The position numbers were made by a program, and so were the translations under genes. A stretch of 64,000 nt of DNA, from positions 124,001 through 188,000 of the forward strand of contig NZ_KB891252.1 in the NCBI RefSeq assembly GCF_000373365.1, written 5' to 3'. Source of the DNA: Parafrankia discariae (GTDB lineage: Bacteria > Actinomycetota > Actinomycetes > Frankiales > Frankiaceae). Each line of letters begins with the position of its first letter. Within the stretch, counting starts at the first letter, position 1. Below, piece by piece: positions 1-8,765 of this stretch. The notes below the pieces were generated by a model. The model was not told the origin of the DNA, searched no databases, and worked only from the letters and a program-made list of their open reading frames with translations.

Positions 1-82
1 GCGACGAGCCCTCCCACATACCTGCGTTCACCCGCGTGTTCGCGCGGGACACCGCCGTCCGGACACAGTCGTCCGGACACGG

Positions 83-517
83 TCACTCGCCGACGGTGAT
101 ACCCATCGAGCGCGCGGTACCGGCGATGATCTTCTCCGCGGCCTCGATGCTGTTCGCGTTGAGGTCCGGCAGCTTCGTCTGGGCGATCTCGCGCACCTGG
201 GCCGGGGTCAGCTTCGCGACCTTGACCCGGTGCGGCGTGCCGCTGCCCTTGTCCACGCCGGCGGCCTTGAGGATCAGCCGGGCGGCGGGCGGGGTCTTGG
301 TGACGAAGGTGAACGACCGGTCGTCGTACACGGTGATCTCGACCGGCACGACGTTGCCGGTCTGCGACTCGGTGGCCGCGTTGTACTGCTTGCAGAACTC
401 CATGATGTTCACGCCGTGCTGGCCCAGGGCGGGACCGACCGGCGGCGCCGGGGTCGCCTTGCCGGCGTTGATCTGGAGCTTGATCAGCGCAGTGATCTTC
501 TTCTTCTTGGGAGGCAT
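83..517 (-). CDS. rplK: 50S ribosomal protein L11
   Basis: Large-subunit protein of the L11 stalk base that binds the GTPase-associated region of 23S rRNA. The 144 residues match the usual family length. They start [16 protein letters not shown] and carry the typical proline-rich N-terminal segment ([24 protein letters not shown], about residues 21-45) that contacts translation factors, followed by the RNA-binding C-terminal domain ending SMGITVGE. The ATG at 517 has an AGGAAG ribosome site just upstream. It lies 34 nt after nusG on the same strand in the standard secE-nusG-rplK order; rplA would be expected just beyond the left edge. Nothing unusual is seen. Confidence 0.98.
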   Translation of the reverse strand: MPPKKKKITALIKLQINAGKATPAPPVGPALGQHGVNIMEFCKQYNAATESQTGNVVPVEITVYDDRSFTFVTKTPPAARLILKAAGVDKGSGTPHRVKVAKLTPAQVREIAQTKLPDLNANSIEAAEKIIAGTARSMGITVGE

Positions 518-551
518 CTGTTCGTCTTCCTACCGGGGTTCTACGGGCGGA

Positions 552-1376
552 TCAGATCTTCGCGACCTGGTTGAACTGGAGCTCGACCGGTGTCTCCCGA
601 CCGAAGATGGAGACGAGTACCTTCAGGCGCTGCGCGTCGAGGTTGATCTCGCTGATGGTGGCCGGCAGGGTGGCGAACGGGCCGTCCATGACGGTGACGG
701 ACTCCCCGACCTCGAACTCCTGGGCCTTGACCGTCTCGACCTTCTTCTCCTTCGGCGCCGCCGGCGCGAGGATGGAGACGACCTCCTCGCGGCGCAGCGG
801 CGACGGCCGGTTCGTCAGGCCCACGAACCCGGTCACACCCGGCGTGTTGCGGACCGCCGACCACGACTGGTCGGTCAGATCCATCCGGACGTAGATGTAG
901 CCGGGGTACTTCTTCTGCTGGACGAGCTGGCGCTTGCCGTTCTTGACGACCGGGACCTCTTCGGTCGGGACCTCGATCTGGAAGATGTAGTCCTCCATGT
1001 TGAGGCTGGAGATCCGGGTCTCGAGATTGGTCTTGACCTTGTTCTCGTAGCCCGCGTAGGAGTGCACGACGTACCACTCGCCGGGAGCGTCCTCGAGCGC
1101 CCGGAGCAGGTCGTCGCCGTCGTCCTGAGGCTCGGGCTCGGGCGTCACGACCACGGTGGCGGCCGGCACGGCGCCAGCGGCCGGCACGGCCTCGGCCGCC
1201 GCCGTGTCGGCGGTGGAGCCGCCGTCGGACCCGAGGTCGTCCTCGAGGTCGTCCTTCTCAGGTGCGGCCGCGGCGTCCGTGCTCGCGACCTCGTCGCGCT
1301 CGAACGCCGCAAGGGGGTCGAGACGGTCGAGGGCCTCTCCCTGCTCGGAGGAGGCGTGCTCGGGAGACTGGGACAC
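552..1376 (-). CDS. nusG: Transcription termination/antitermination protein NusG with acidic N-terminal extension
   Basis: NusG binds RNA polymerase and links it to Rho or to the ribosome. The chosen start is the GTG at 1376 ([10 protein letters not shown]), preceded by AAGGAA; the frame stays open further upstream but without a better site. The 274-aa product has about 95 residues of acidic, Ala-rich, probably disordered sequence. The NGN domain follows ([19 protein letters not shown]) and then a C-terminal KOW domain ([20 protein letters not shown]). The core is unambiguous. The extension is typical of actinobacterial NusG and has no visible motif. It is transcribed after secE and before rplK; the 230-nt spacer to secE may hold an additional promoter, but none is obvious. 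Confidence 0.96.
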   Translation of the reverse strand: MSQSPEHASSEQGEALDRLDPLAAFERDEVASTDAAAAPEKDDLEDDLGSDGGSTADTAAAEAVPAAGAVPAATVVVTPEPEPQDDGDDLLRALEDAPGEWYVVHSYAGYENKVKTNLETRISSLNMEDYIFQIEVPTEEVPVVKNGKRQLVQQKKYPGYIYVRMDLTDQSWSAVRNTPGVTGFVGLTNRPSPLRREEVVSILAPAAPKEKKVETVKAQEFEVGESVTVMDGPFATLPATISEINLDAQRLKVLVSIFGRETPVELQFNQVAKI

Positions 1377-1606
1377 GCGGTCGTTCCTTCTCTCGTGGAC
1401 GGGTGGACAGTGGGTGGTTCTCTCGCCGGCGGACCTGACCCGCCGGGCGGTCGACCGGCGACCGGGTCGCCCGCCGCGACCCGTACCAACGAGACGCGCC
1501 CCGATCGCACAGAGCCGGAACGACGGCGCGGGCCGGTACCCGGGCCGGGCGCCGTGCCGCACCGACGATCGGTCGGCGCGGACCGGTGCCCGCGATGGCT
1601 CCGGTG

Positions 1607-1870
1607 TCAGCCGAAGACCGCGAGGACCGCCTTCGTCAGGCCGAAGTCGAGGCTGGCCACGAAGGCCGTCATCACCGTGACGAAGACGAGCACGACGATC
1701 ACGTACGTGATCAGCTCGCTCCGACCCGGGTAGACGACCTTGCGAAGCTCCGCGATGACCTCGCGGACGAACTGACGAATCCTGCGGACAATCGAGAACG
1801 GCGACCGTCGACGGTCAGCCCGCGCGGACCTGCCGGCCCGCGGTGCCGCGTCACGCGTATCGGTCGCCAC
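1607..1870 (-). CDS. secE: Preprotein translocase subunit SecE
   Basis: Small essential subunit that clamps SecY in the Sec translocon. At 87 residues it is a one-span actinobacterial SecE. A basic N-terminus (about residues 10-30) leads into the amphipathic helix [20 protein letters not shown], followed by one membrane helix ([21 protein letters not shown], about 55-75). The [10 protein letters not shown] hinge is the family signature. The ATG at 1870 lies 32 nt downstream of tRNA-Trp, the usual actinobacterial order, so tRNA, secE and nusG may share a transcript. Confidence 0.96.
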   Translation of the reverse strand: MATDTRDAAPRAGRSARADRRRSPFSIVRRIRQFVREVIAELRKVVYPGRSELITYVIVVLVFVTVMTAFVASLDFGLTKAVLAVFG

Positions 1871-1902
1871 TCAGCTCCACCCACTCGTTCGTCGGTCCAA
1901 CG

Positions 1903-1975
1903 CAGGGGCGACAGGACTCGAACCTGCAACCGCCGGTTTTGGAGACCGGTGCTCTACCAATTGAGCCACGCCCCT
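1903..1975 (-). tRNA. tRNA-Trp (anticodon CCA)
   Basis: Read on the minus strand, a 73-nt cloverleaf folds with acceptor arms AGGGGCG and CGCCCCT plus discriminator G. The D-arm is GCTC-AATTGGTA-GAGC, the anticodon loop is CTCCAAA (anticodon CCA), and the T-arm contains GGTTCGAGTCC. CCA is not encoded at the 3' end. It sits directly upstream of secE as in many actinobacteria. Confidence 0.97.
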
Positions 1976-2229
1976 TAGACGTACCCGGACCGCCGCCTGG
2001 TTCCCACCTTGTCGCCTTCGCTCTCCGCCAGGCTTCCGATGATCTCCAGAAGATCTTTCGGGTGGGCCGTTCGGTGGAGCTTCCAGCTGCAGGCGGGGGC
2101 TGACAGGCCGAGCGGAACGAGCATACCCCTTCATCGACCGGAAGCCGTCCGCACGGTGCTCTTAGACGTCCGCAGGTCGCCCCAGGAGGGGCCGGACGGG
2201 CCGGCCCGATCCCCTACTCACGTGGCAGC
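1976..2229. other. Intergenic region between divergent tRNA-Trp and aspartate aminotransferase
   Basis: 254 bases separate the divergently transcribed tRNA-Trp and the aminotransferase. Promoters for both must lie here, but no hexamer pair stands out clearly. No gene or repeat is recognised. Confidence 0.5.
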
Positions 2230-3438
2230 ATGGCTGCCATGAGCAGGATCTCCCACCGCATCGCGGGCATCGCGCCATCCGCGACCCTCGCCGTCGACGC
2301 GACCGCCAAGGCGATGCGCGCCGCGGGCCGGGACGTGATCGGCTTCGGTGCCGGCGAGCCCGACTTCCCGACTCCCGAACACATCGTCGCCGCCGCGGAG
2401 AAGGCGTGCCGCGAGCCGCGCATGCACCGCTACACCCCGGCTGCCGGCCTCCCCGAGCTGCGGGAGGCCGTCGCGGAGAAGACCAGGCGCGACTCCGGCC
2501 TGGTCGTCGAGCCAAGCCAGGTCCTCATCACCAACGGCGGCAAGCAGGCCGTCTACCAGGCGTTCGCGACACTGCTCGACCCAGGGGACGAGGTTCTCCT
2601 GCCCGCCCCCTACTGGACGACCTACCCCGAGGCGATCCGCCTCGCCGGTGGAGTGCCCGTCGACGTCGTGACCGGGCCCGAGGCCGGGTACCGCGTCACC
2701 GTCGAGCAGCTTGAGGCGGCCCGGACCCCCCGCACCAAGGTCCTGCTGTTCTGCTCCCCCTCCAACCCGACCGGCGCCGTCCACACCCCGGAGGAGGTCC
2801 GCGCGATCGGCCGCTGGGCCGCGGAGGCCGGTATCTGGGTGCTCAGCGACGAGATCTACGAGCACCTGGTCTACGGCGGCGCCCGCTTCGCCTCGATGCC
2901 CGTCGAGGCACCCGAGCTCGCCGACCGCTGGGTCGTCGTCAACGGTGTCGCCAAGACCTACGCGATGACCGGCTGGCGGGTCGGCTGGCTGATCGGCCCG
3001 CTCGACGTCGTCAAGGCGGCCACCAACCTGCAGTCGCACGCCACCTCGAACGTCTCGAACGTCGCCCAGGCCGCGGCGCTCGCCGCCGTCGCCGGCCCGC
3101 TCGACGCCGTCCACGAGATGCGGACGGCCTTCGACCGCCGCCGCAAGACCATGCACGAGATGCTCGTGCAGATCCCCGGCGTGCGCTGCCCGCTGCCGGA
3201 CGGCGCCTTCTACGCCTACCCGTCGCTGGAGGGTGTGCTCGGCCGGACGCTACGTGGCCGCACGCCGGCGACCTCGGCCGAGTTGTGCCAGTTCATCCTG
3301 GAGGAGGCCGGCGTCGCGATCGTGCCCGGAGAGGCTTTCGGCACCCCGCGTTTCGCCCGGCTGTCCTACGCCCTGGGGGACACCGACCTGGTCGAGGGTG
3401 TCCGCCGACTCGGCGCCCTGCTGTCCGAGGCTGTCTGA
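2230..3438 (+). CDS. aspC: Aspartate aminotransferase, class I/II PLP-dependent
   Basis: Transfers an amino group between aspartate and 2-oxoglutarate using pyridoxal phosphate. The 402 residues are normal for the subgroup Ib enzymes of actinobacteria. Visible motifs are [14 protein letters not shown] near residue 39, [15 protein letters not shown], the cofactor-stacking [29 protein letters not shown] with the PLP-binding Asp/Tyr, and the Schiff-base lysine in [16 protein letters not shown], with a later substrate-binding Arg in FARLSYA. Two ATGs at 2230 and 2239 are possible and neither has a strong ribosome site. It faces the MaoC pair across a strong hairpin at 3561-3601. The same gene adjoins tRNA-Trp/secE in Streptomyces, so its position is ancestral and not an insertion. 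Confidence 0.93.
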   Translation: MAAMSRISHRIAGIAPSATLAVDATAKAMRAAGRDVIGFGAGEPDFPTPEHIVAAAEKACREPRMHRYTPAAGLPELREAVAEKTRRDSGLVVEPSQVLITNGGKQAVYQAFATLLDPGDEVLLPAPYWTTYPEAIRLAGGVPVDVVTGPEAGYRVTVEQLEAARTPRTKVLLFCSPSNPTGAVHTPEEVRAIGRWAAEAGIWVLSDEIYEHLVYGGARFASMPVEAPELADRWVVVNGVAKTYAMTGWRVGWLIGPLDVVKAATNLQSHATSNVSNVAQAAALAAVAGPLDAVHEMRTAFDRRRKTMHEMLVQIPGVRCPLPDGAFYAYPSLEGVLGRTLRGRTPATSAELCQFILEEAGVAIVPGEAFGTPRFARLSYALGDTDLVEGVRRLGALLSEAV

Positions 3439-3560
3439 GGCCGGCTCAGGTCAGCTGAGCGCACCGTCCGCCTCCACCACCCGCACCCTGGTCGCGACGA
3501 GGTCCGCCTGACGGACACCGGCCGACCGACGTGCATCCGGCCGTCGTAGCGACGACAGCC

Positions 3561-3601
3561 GGCAGCGGGCCCCGCGGATCACCTCCGCGGGGCCCGCTGC
3601 C
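3561..3601. terminator. Bidirectional hairpin terminator between aspC and the MaoC pair
   Basis: A perfect 17-bp GC-rich stem (3561-3577 with 3585-3601) closes a 7-nt loop. It lies between two convergent genes, the position of a shared terminator. There is no long T run, as is common in high-GC actinobacteria. Confidence 0.8.
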
Positions 3602-3624
3602 GTGTCGGGCCGGCGCCGACGGCG

Positions 3625-4053
3625 TCAGGCGAGCTGGACGGTCGCCCGCGCCGCCATGAGAACCTTGGCACCCTCGTGTCGGACTGTGAGGTTGACCACG
3701 ACCCGCCGGCCGTCGAGCTTCTTCTCCACAACGCCCCGGACAGAGACCTGTGCGCCCTCGCCGTCGTCCGGCACGACCACGGGTGAGGAGAACTTCACAC
3801 CGAACTCGACGACGGCCGCCGGGTCGCCGACCCAGTCGGTGACCAGCCGGCCCGCCGTGGCCATCGTCAGCATGCCGTGCGCGAGCACACCGGGGAGCCC
3901 GGCCTCGGCGGCCGCCCGCTCGTTCCAGTGGATCGGGTTGAAATCGCCCGACGCGCCGGCGTAGCGCACCAGATCGGCCCGCCGGAGCGGAAAGACCCGA
4001 TCACCGATCTCGGTACCGACGTCGACGGCGTCATAGGTGACGGTGGTGGGCAT
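3625..4053 (-). CDS. MaoC-family (R)-hydratase/dehydratase, HadB-like catalytic subunit
   Basis: Hot-dog-fold dehydratase, probably the catalytic half of a heterodimer that dehydrates (3R)-hydroxyacyl thioesters in fatty-acid elongation. The ATG at 4053 (MPTTVTYDAVDVG) has GGAG upstream and gives 142 aa, the usual HadB length; the frame continues upstream without support. The hydratase motif is present: GDFNPIHWNERAAAEAGLPG, with Asp and His spaced D-x4-H, followed by HGMLTM. It is encoded 92 nt after its partner on the same strand. In mycobacteria the homologous pair serves mycolic acid synthesis; Frankia-type organisms are not known to make mycolates, so the substrate here is uncertain. Confidence 0.85.
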   Translation of the reverse strand: MPTTVTYDAVDVGTEIGDRVFPLRRADLVRYAGASGDFNPIHWNERAAAEAGLPGVLAHGMLTMATAGRLVTDWVGDPAAVVEFGVKFSSPVVVPDDGEGAQVSVRGVVEKKLDGRRVVVNLTVRHEGAKVLMAARATVQLA

Positions 4054-4145
4054 GCCGGCTCCAATCGAACCCCTGGCGGGACGCCGTGTCAGCGGGGCGG
4101 CGTAGTCAGCCGCGCGGGGCGGCGTGGGGTGGCGGGTCGGCGCGG

Positions 4146-4601
4146 TCAGCGGGGCGGCGCGGTGCCGCGGGAGACCAGGCTGCACGTTCCCTCGGCGATC
4201 AGCTCACCGCTCGTCGTGGTGAACTCGTAGGCCGTCACCAGCACCTCGTTGCGGCCGATCGAGCGGATGGACGCCAGCGTCGAGCGCACCACGAACTCGT
4301 CGCCCGCGACGACCGGGCGGTGCAGGGTGAATCGCTGGTCACCGTGAACGACGAGGGAGTAGTCCAGCCCGAGAGCGGGGTCGTCCGTCGGCAGCCCGAG
4401 GTCACCCGGGATCGCCGTGACCAGGAAGGTCGGCGGGGCGAGCAGATCGGCGTGACCGGCGGCCTCCGCCGCCTCCACGTCGTGGTAGAGCGGGTTGCCG
4501 TCGCCGATGGCGCGGGCGAACTGGCGGATGTGCTCACGTCCCACCTGGAACGGGACGTCGGAGGTGTAACTGCGTCCGACGAAGTCCTGGTTCAGTGGCA
4601 C
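4146..4601 (-). CDS. MaoC-like dehydratase, HadA-like partner subunit
   Basis: A hot-dog-fold protein of 151 aa that lacks the catalytic Asp/His hydratase motif; the equivalent stretch reads GDGNPLYHDVEAAEAAG. This is typical of the substrate-binding HadA or FAS1-like N-terminal subunit that pairs with HadB. The preferred start is the second of two adjacent GTGs at 4601 (VPLNQDFVGRSY), with GGAG six bases upstream. The longer upstream reading is arginine/glycine-rich and overlaps a tandem repeat, so it is rejected. It follows rpmG on the same strand, as in mycobacteria; a third (hadC-like) gene is not present. Confidence 0.82.
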   Translation of the reverse strand: MPLNQDFVGRSYTSDVPFQVGREHIRQFARAIGDGNPLYHDVEAAEAAGHADLLAPPTFLVTAIPGDLGLPTDDPALGLDYSLVVHGDQRFTLHRPVVAGDEFVVRSTLASIRSIGRNEVLVTAYEFTTTSGELIAEGTCSLVSRGTAPPR

Positions 4602-4724
4602 CACACGCTCCGATCTCGACGTTGCCGATCCCGAGGTCACCCGATCCCGAGAGCGCCGGAACCCGGGCTTACCGGACCGGTTCGAGACCTTATCGGGCCC
4701 GCGCCCGCGAGCACAGCCTCGCCG

Positions 4725-4768
4725 CGCGGACCGCGCATCACGCGGACCGCGCATCACGCGGACCGCGC
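4725..4768. repeat. 16-bp tandem repeat, 2.75 copies
   Basis: The unit CGCGGACCGCGCATCA occurs at 4725-4740 and 4741-4756, with 12 further matching bases to 4768. It lies in the spacer between rpmG and the MaoC pair. Each copy contains the near-palindrome GCGGACCGC. No function can be assigned. Confidence 0.85.
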
Positions 4769-4810
4769 CGCCGCCGGGTCGGCGTGCCACCGGCCGGCGG
4801 AACGACGAAA

Positions 4811-4843
4811 CCGGGCGGGTCCGTGTGTCATGGACCCGCCCGG
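4811..4843 (-). terminator. Hairpin terminator downstream of rpmG
   Basis: A perfect 12-bp stem (CCGGGCGGGTCC with its complement, 4811-4822 and 4832-4843) and a 9-nt loop lie about 90 nt past the rpmG stop on the minus strand. A weak or partial terminator separating the tRNA/rpmG unit from the MaoC pair is the likely role. Confidence 0.6.
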
Positions 4844-4931
4844 TGTAACTCACGTGTCGCTGTCACCGCCCGCGTCGGGGGCTCGCCCCGCCCGGTGGAC
4901 GGCGCCTCACCAGCCGTGGTCGGCCGACGGG

Positions 4932-5096
4932 TCAGCGCGTCTCGCGGTGCTCGGTGTGCGAGCGGCAGTTCGGGCAGAACTTGCGCAGCTCGAGACGGTC
5001 GGGGTCGTTCCGCCGGTTCTTGCGCGTGATGTAGTTGCGGTGCTTGCACACCTGACACGCCATTGTGATTTTCGGACGAACGTCGGTGGCAGCCAC
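4932..5096 (-). CDS. rpmG: 50S ribosomal protein L33
   Basis: Small 50S protein of 54 aa near the E site. It begins [20 protein letters not shown] and ends EHRETR, with two zinc-binding CxxC pairs (CQVC and CPNC), so it is the zinc-containing C+ form. The GTG at 5096 is preceded by AGGAAGAGG; an internal ATG twelve codons in would remove conserved N-terminal residues. It lies just downstream of tRNA-Met and tRNA-Thr on the same strand, the usual actinobacterial arrangement. Presence of the C+ paralogue suggests a zinc-independent C- paralogue may exist elsewhere, but this is inference. Confidence 0.95.
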   Translation of the reverse strand: MAATDVRPKITMACQVCKHRNYITRKNRRNDPDRLELRKFCPNCRSHTEHRETR

Positions 5097-5193
5097 GGCG
5101 AGATGCCTCTTCCTGTCTCGAATTCTCTGCAGGCCAAGGGGCCGCGACTCACCAGACCCCTGGAGGGTGACACGGTGTGCCGCGACCCGATGG

Positions 5194-5267
5194 TAGCGGT
5201 GGCCGGACTTGAACCGGCGACACAGCGATTATGAGCCGCTTGCTCTGCCAGACTGAGCTACACCGCC
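5194..5267 (-). tRNA. tRNA-Met (anticodon CAT)
   Basis: A 74-nt minus-strand cloverleaf: acceptor GGCGGTG pairs with CACCGCT (a G-T first pair), discriminator A, D-arm TAGCTCAGTCTGGCAGAGCA, anticodon loop CTCATAA (CAT), T-arm GCCGGTTCAAGTCCGGC. The lack of three consecutive G-C pairs at the base of the anticodon stem and the paired acceptor end favour the elongator over the initiator. Confidence 0.94.
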
Positions 5268-5362
5268 ATGACGGATCACCAGTGAGCGAAGACCCGACTG
5301 ACAGTATAAGCGGACAGACCACCAACTGCCGATCACGATCCTGCCCGATACCGGACCGCCTG

Positions 5363-5435
5363 AGCCCCTTTACGGAATCGAACCGTAGACCTTCTCCTTA
5401 CCATGGAGACGCTCTGCCGACTGAGCTAAAGGGGC
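5363..5435 (-). tRNA. tRNA-Thr (anticodon GGT)
   Basis: A 73-nt minus-strand cloverleaf: acceptor GCCCCTT pairs with AAGGGGC, discriminator T, D-arm TAGCTCAGTCGGCAGAGC, anticodon stem TCTCC/GGAGA enclosing ATGGTAA (anticodon GGT), T-arm ACGGTTCGATTCCGT. It is the first gene of the tRNA-Thr, tRNA-Met, rpmG unit. Confidence 0.95.
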
Positions 5436-5783
5436 GTTGCTCGCGCGGGACTTACGTTACACGACTCCGGCGACTTCGTGGCGGGCACCCCCCCACACTT
5501 CCGCCCCGCGCCTCCCGGCCGGCTCACGCGCCCCCGCGCGGGGCCGGCCCGGCCGGCCGGGGACCGCGCCGACCGCCCTCGACGGCGCGCGGGTGACCAG
5601 ACCCCGCGAACACGGCCAGAAGGCCGACACGGCGAACCAACGGTGACGTCGGGCCCGACACGCACCCCTCGCTGATAGCTGTAAGTAATCGCATGAGTGC
5701 CTAGCGTGTTGCTTGGCCGTGGACGCGCGCCTCACAGGTGCTACCGCAGCCGCCGCCGCGCCTCCCAGCATCGAGGGTTGCTC
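5436..5783. other. Intergenic region between divergent tRNA-Thr and the GH25 gene
   Basis: 348 bases. The left half is very GC-rich. Bases about 5671-5700 (GCTGATAGCTGTAAGTAATC and following) form a distinctly AT-rich island, which in such a genome usually marks a promoter, probably that of the muramidase gene. A c-di-AMP riboswitch, frequent before actinobacterial wall hydrolases, was looked for and not recognised. Confidence 0.45.
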
Positions 5784-7736
5784 ATGCCGCTCACGTACCG
5801 TCACTCCCGAGATCCACAGACTCCGGACGCGGCGCCCATCGTCCCGCGTGCGCCGGGGAGAAGCCAGCCGGCCACCGCGCCGCCGATCCCCCGCGCCGGG
5901 GTACCCGTCCCCGCCGGGACCTCACTGCCACCTGGAACGTCCTACGCGACGCTGCGCGCCGCGTTCCCGGACCGGCCCGGCCCGAGGCCACCGGCACCAA
6001 CGAGACCACAGGATGTCGCCGCCGGGGTTGCGGGCCCGGCGGCCGGTCGGCTGACGGTCGACGAGGCGCTGGCCGTCTGGCGCCTGCGCAATGGCGGACG
6101 GTTCTCGGCGCGGGTCCTCAGCGCGGCCACGGTGGCCGTCACCGCCGTCGCGCTCTCCGCGCCGGCCGCGGGCGCGCTCTCCACCCCGCCAACCCCCGTC
6201 TCCGCACCATCCGCACCATCCGCACCAGCCACACCGGCCACACCGGCCACACCGGAGGCACAGGCTCAGGCCACACCCCAGGCTCAGCTCACCCCGTCGA
6301 CGCAGGCCTCGCCCGCGACACAGATCGCACCGGCCGCGGCGGCACCCGGGGCCGCGGCATCCGCCACGCCGACACCCGCTGTGCCCACACCCACGACCGC
6401 GGCGCCCGCGCCGGCGCCACCTGGGACGACCCCACCCGCGCCACCTGGGACGGCTCCATCTGTTCCCCCCGAGGCCGCCCCACCCGAGGCCGCCCCACCC
6501 ACGCAGCCTGGAACCGTCCCGCCGGCGGCGGCCGGTGTGACACCGGTGTCCGGGCCGGGGACGGCCGAGCGCGTCGTGCTCGCGGAGCCGTCCCCCGCCT
6601 GGCCCAAGGGCGTCGACATCGCCTCGTGGCAGCACCCCGGGTCGGCGCCGATCGACTGGAACGCGGTCAAGGCCGCCGGCATGAGCTTCGCGATCGTGAA
6701 GGCCACCGAAGGAACCAACTACACGAATCCCTTCTTCGTCGGCGACCGGGACGCGGCCGGCAAGGCGGGACTCGTGGTCGGCGCCTACCACTACGCCCGC
6801 CCGGCGGCCCCGCTCTCCACCGCCGTCGACCAGGCTCGGCACTTCCTGGCCGTCACCGGCCTCACCCGCGCGGCCGGTCAGCTCGCCCCGGTCCTGGACC
6901 TGGAGACCACCGGTGGCCTCGATCCGGTGGCTCTCGCGGCCTGGACCCGGGCCTTCCTGGAGGAGGTCGAGTCCCAGACCGGCCGGGCGCCCGTCCTGTA
7001 CACGTACCGGTCGTTCTGGACGGACAGCATGGCCGACACGAAGGAGTTCGCCCGGTACCCGTTCTGGTTCGCCATCTACAACAGCGAGTCCGCCCCGGGC
7101 TGGCTGCCAGGCGGCTGGCCCGGCTGGGCCCTGTGGCAGTACACGTCCTCCGGCGTGGTCCCAGGCATCATCGGGAACGTCGACATGAACGTCGTGTGCT
7201 GCTCGGCGCCCGCGCTGACCGGACTCGCCGACGGGACGCTGTCCGAGATCGACAAGCGGTACGCGGCGGCCGGGCTGCTGCAGGTCGCCCTCGGGGCGCC
7301 CACCGGCCCGGAGGTCGTCGCGGGCGGCGGCGGCCGCTGGCGCCCGTTCACGAACGGGCTCATCTACTGGTCCGTCGCGACCGGACCGCGGGTGCTGCAC
7401 GGCGACATCGCGACGAAGTACCTGGGCCTCGGCGGGACCAACAGCTTCCTCGGACGTCCGCTCGGCGACGTCGAGTGGGCCACCGCGCCCGGTGCCCACC
7501 AGGCGATCTTCCAGGGTGGCTGGATCTACTGGCACCCGGCGACCGGCGCGCACGAGGTGCACGGCCTGATCCTGCGTCGCTATCTGGAACTGGGCGGCTC
7601 GACGTCCAGCCTGGGTCTTCCGATCACGGACGAGTACTCCGTACCGGGCGGGCGCGAGAGCGCCTTCCAGTTCGGCAGGCTGCGCTGGACAGCCGCCACG
7701 AACGCGGTGACCCTGCTGCCCGCGACGGCGTCCTGA
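5784..7736 (+). CDS. Exported GH25 muramidase with C-terminal LGFP repeats
   Basis: Probable peptidoglycan beta-1,4-muramidase acting outside the membrane. The start ATG at 5784 (MPLTYRHSRD) has GAGGG upstream; a longer GTG reading is unsupported. Of 650 aa, residues 1-107 are Pro-rich and cytosolic-like, 108-131 form the hydrophobic segment (VLSAATVAVTAVALSAPAAG), and 132-270 are an Ala/Pro/Thr linker. Residues about 274-480 are the GH25 domain, with GVDIASWQ and the catalytic acidic pair D372/E374 in LDLETT. Residues 490-645 carry about three LGFP-type wall-anchoring repeats (for example LGLGGTNSFLGRPLGDVEWA). The unusually long stretch before the hydrophobic segment makes a signal anchor as likely as a cleaved signal peptide. 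It stands alone, not in an operon. Confidence 0.88.
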   Translation: MPLTYRHSRDPQTPDAAPIVPRAPGRSQPATAPPIPRAGVPVPAGTSLPPGTSYATLRAAFPDRPGPRPPAPTRPQDVAAGVAGPAAGRLTVDEALAVWRLRNGGRFSARVLSAATVAVTAVALSAPAAGALSTPPTPVSAPSAPSAPATPATPATPEAQAQATPQAQLTPSTQASPATQIAPAAAAPGAAASATPTPAVPTPTTAAPAPAPPGTTPPAPPGTAPSVPPEAAPPEAAPPTQPGTVPPAAAGVTPVSGPGTAERVVLAEPSPAWPKGVDIASWQHPGSAPIDWNAVKAAGMSFAIVKATEGTNYTNPFFVGDRDAAGKAGLVVGAYHYARPAAPLSTAVDQARHFLAVTGLTRAAGQLAPVLDLETTGGLDPVALAAWTRAFLEEVESQTGRAPVLYTYRSFWTDSMADTKEFARYPFWFAIYNSESAPGWLPGGWPGWALWQYTSSGVVPGIIGNVDMNVVCCSAPALTGLADGTLSEIDKRYAAAGLLQVALGAPTGPEVVAGGGGRWRPFTNGLIYWSVATGPRVLHGDIATKYLGLGGTNSFLGRPLGDVEWATAPGAHQAIFQGGWIYWHPATGAHEVHGLILRRYLELGGSTSSLGLPITDEYSVPGGRESAFQFGRLRWTAATNAVTLLPATAS

Positions 7737-7909
7737 CGGCGCCCTGACGCCGTCCGTCCCCCCACCCGCGCCGGCGCCGGCGCCCGGCCGCACCCATCCG
7801 AAACGAACGCGAGGAGTGACGAAGACCTACGCGGGGTATCTGACGCCGAGTGCGACGGACTGTGTCCACTTGGCCACACGCTGCGCCGTCGTACAGCCGG
7901 GAGGACCAG

Positions 7910-8695
7910 ATGGCAGATCTGCGGCAGGTACGCAACACGGATGGCTGGCTGATCTTCGCGGCCGTCATCATGTTCGTCGTCGGATTCCACAACCTCATCT
8001 ACGGCATCGCGTCGCTTCGCGACTACATCGTGATCGTGGACAACCTCTACTCCACCTCGACAGGTACCGGGGTGATCTACGCCAACACCACCTTCTGGGG
8101 CTGGCTGTGGATCGTCGTCGGCATCATCCAGATGGGGATCGCGTTCGGTATCGCGGCCGGCAACGAGCTCGCCCGCTGGGTCGGCATCGTCATCGCCGCG
8201 CTCAACGCGATCGGCCAGCTCGCGTTCATGGCCGCCTTCCCCGTCTGGTCAGTGATCATCATCGCCATCGACATCCTCGTCATCTACGCGCTGGCCACGT
8301 ACCAGACCCGCGGTCGCGGCGGCGCCGTCGAGCCCTACCCGAGTGACCGTGGGATGGCCCGCGGCGCGGGCACGACGGCTCGCAGCGGCGCGCGGGCCAC
8401 GGTGGGCGCCGGGCCGGGCTCGGCCGGTGGCTACGAGACCGGCGGCTACGGGCGCGGCCAGGGCGGAGCCGGCACCGGCACCGGCACGGCCCAGGGCGAT
8501 CAGGGTTACACCTCACAGCCGCGCTACGCCCAGCCGGGTCAGACCGGCCAGACCGGCCGCGGCGAGGGCTACCCGTCGGGCCACAACGACCCCGGTCACC
8601 GGTCGGGCGGACCGGGCCTGGAGCCGGGCGACCCCGGCTACCGGGACCCGGGCCGGAAGGACGGCCTCGGGGGTGCCTCGCCCGACGTCCGGTGA
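7910..8695 (+). CDS. DUF7144-type four-helix membrane protein with Gly-rich C-terminal tail
   Basis: Function unknown. The ATG at 7910 (MADLRQVRNTDGW) follows GGGAGGA. The 261-aa product has four predicted membrane helices in the first 130 residues (starting near GWLIFAAVIMFVVGF, FWGWLWIVVGIIQMG, WVGIVIAALNAIGQ and VWSVIIIAIDILVIYAL), matching a small actinobacterial membrane family of about 130 aa. The remaining 130 residues are a Gly/Arg/Ser/Gln-rich hydrophilic tail (for example GGYETGGYGRGQGGAG) that includes a (GGCACC)n microsatellite-like stretch near 8470. Family naming is from memory of the N-terminal pattern; the tail looks like a lineage-specific extension. A hairpin terminator follows. 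Confidence 0.7.
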   Translation: MADLRQVRNTDGWLIFAAVIMFVVGFHNLIYGIASLRDYIVIVDNLYSTSTGTGVIYANTTFWGWLWIVVGIIQMGIAFGIAAGNELARWVGIVIAALNAIGQLAFMAAFPVWSVIIIAIDILVIYALATYQTRGRGGAVEPYPSDRGMARGAGTTARSGARATVGAGPGSAGGYETGGYGRGQGGAGTGTGTAQGDQGYTSQPRYAQPGQTGQTGRGEGYPSGHNDPGHRSGGPGLEPGDPGYRDPGRKDGLGGASPDVR

Positions 8696-8706
8696 CGGTG
8701 TGACCG

Positions 8707-8744
8707 CCGGGGCCGCCGCGGACCTGTCACCGCGGCGGCCCCGG
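8707..8744. terminator. Hairpin terminator between convergent genes
   Basis: A perfect 15-bp stem (CCGGGGCCGCCGCGG, 8707-8721, with 8730-8744) and an 8-nt loop lie between the membrane protein gene (plus) and the GGCT-like gene (minus), well placed to serve both. Confidence 0.75.
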
Positions 8745-8765
8745 CACGACCCACGCGCCCGCCTG

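Noticed and set aside
36-1733. A 565-codon plus-strand frame across rplK and nusG
   Set aside because: Antisense to two certain genes, no motif.
5640-5783. Possible c-di-AMP (ydaO-type) riboswitch before the muramidase
   Set aside because: The conserved core sequences and pairing could not be found by eye.
5738-7747. A 669-codon plus-strand frame
   Set aside because: Overlaps the GH25 gene in another frame; composition is Arg/Gly/Pro only and all domain evidence lies in the other frame.
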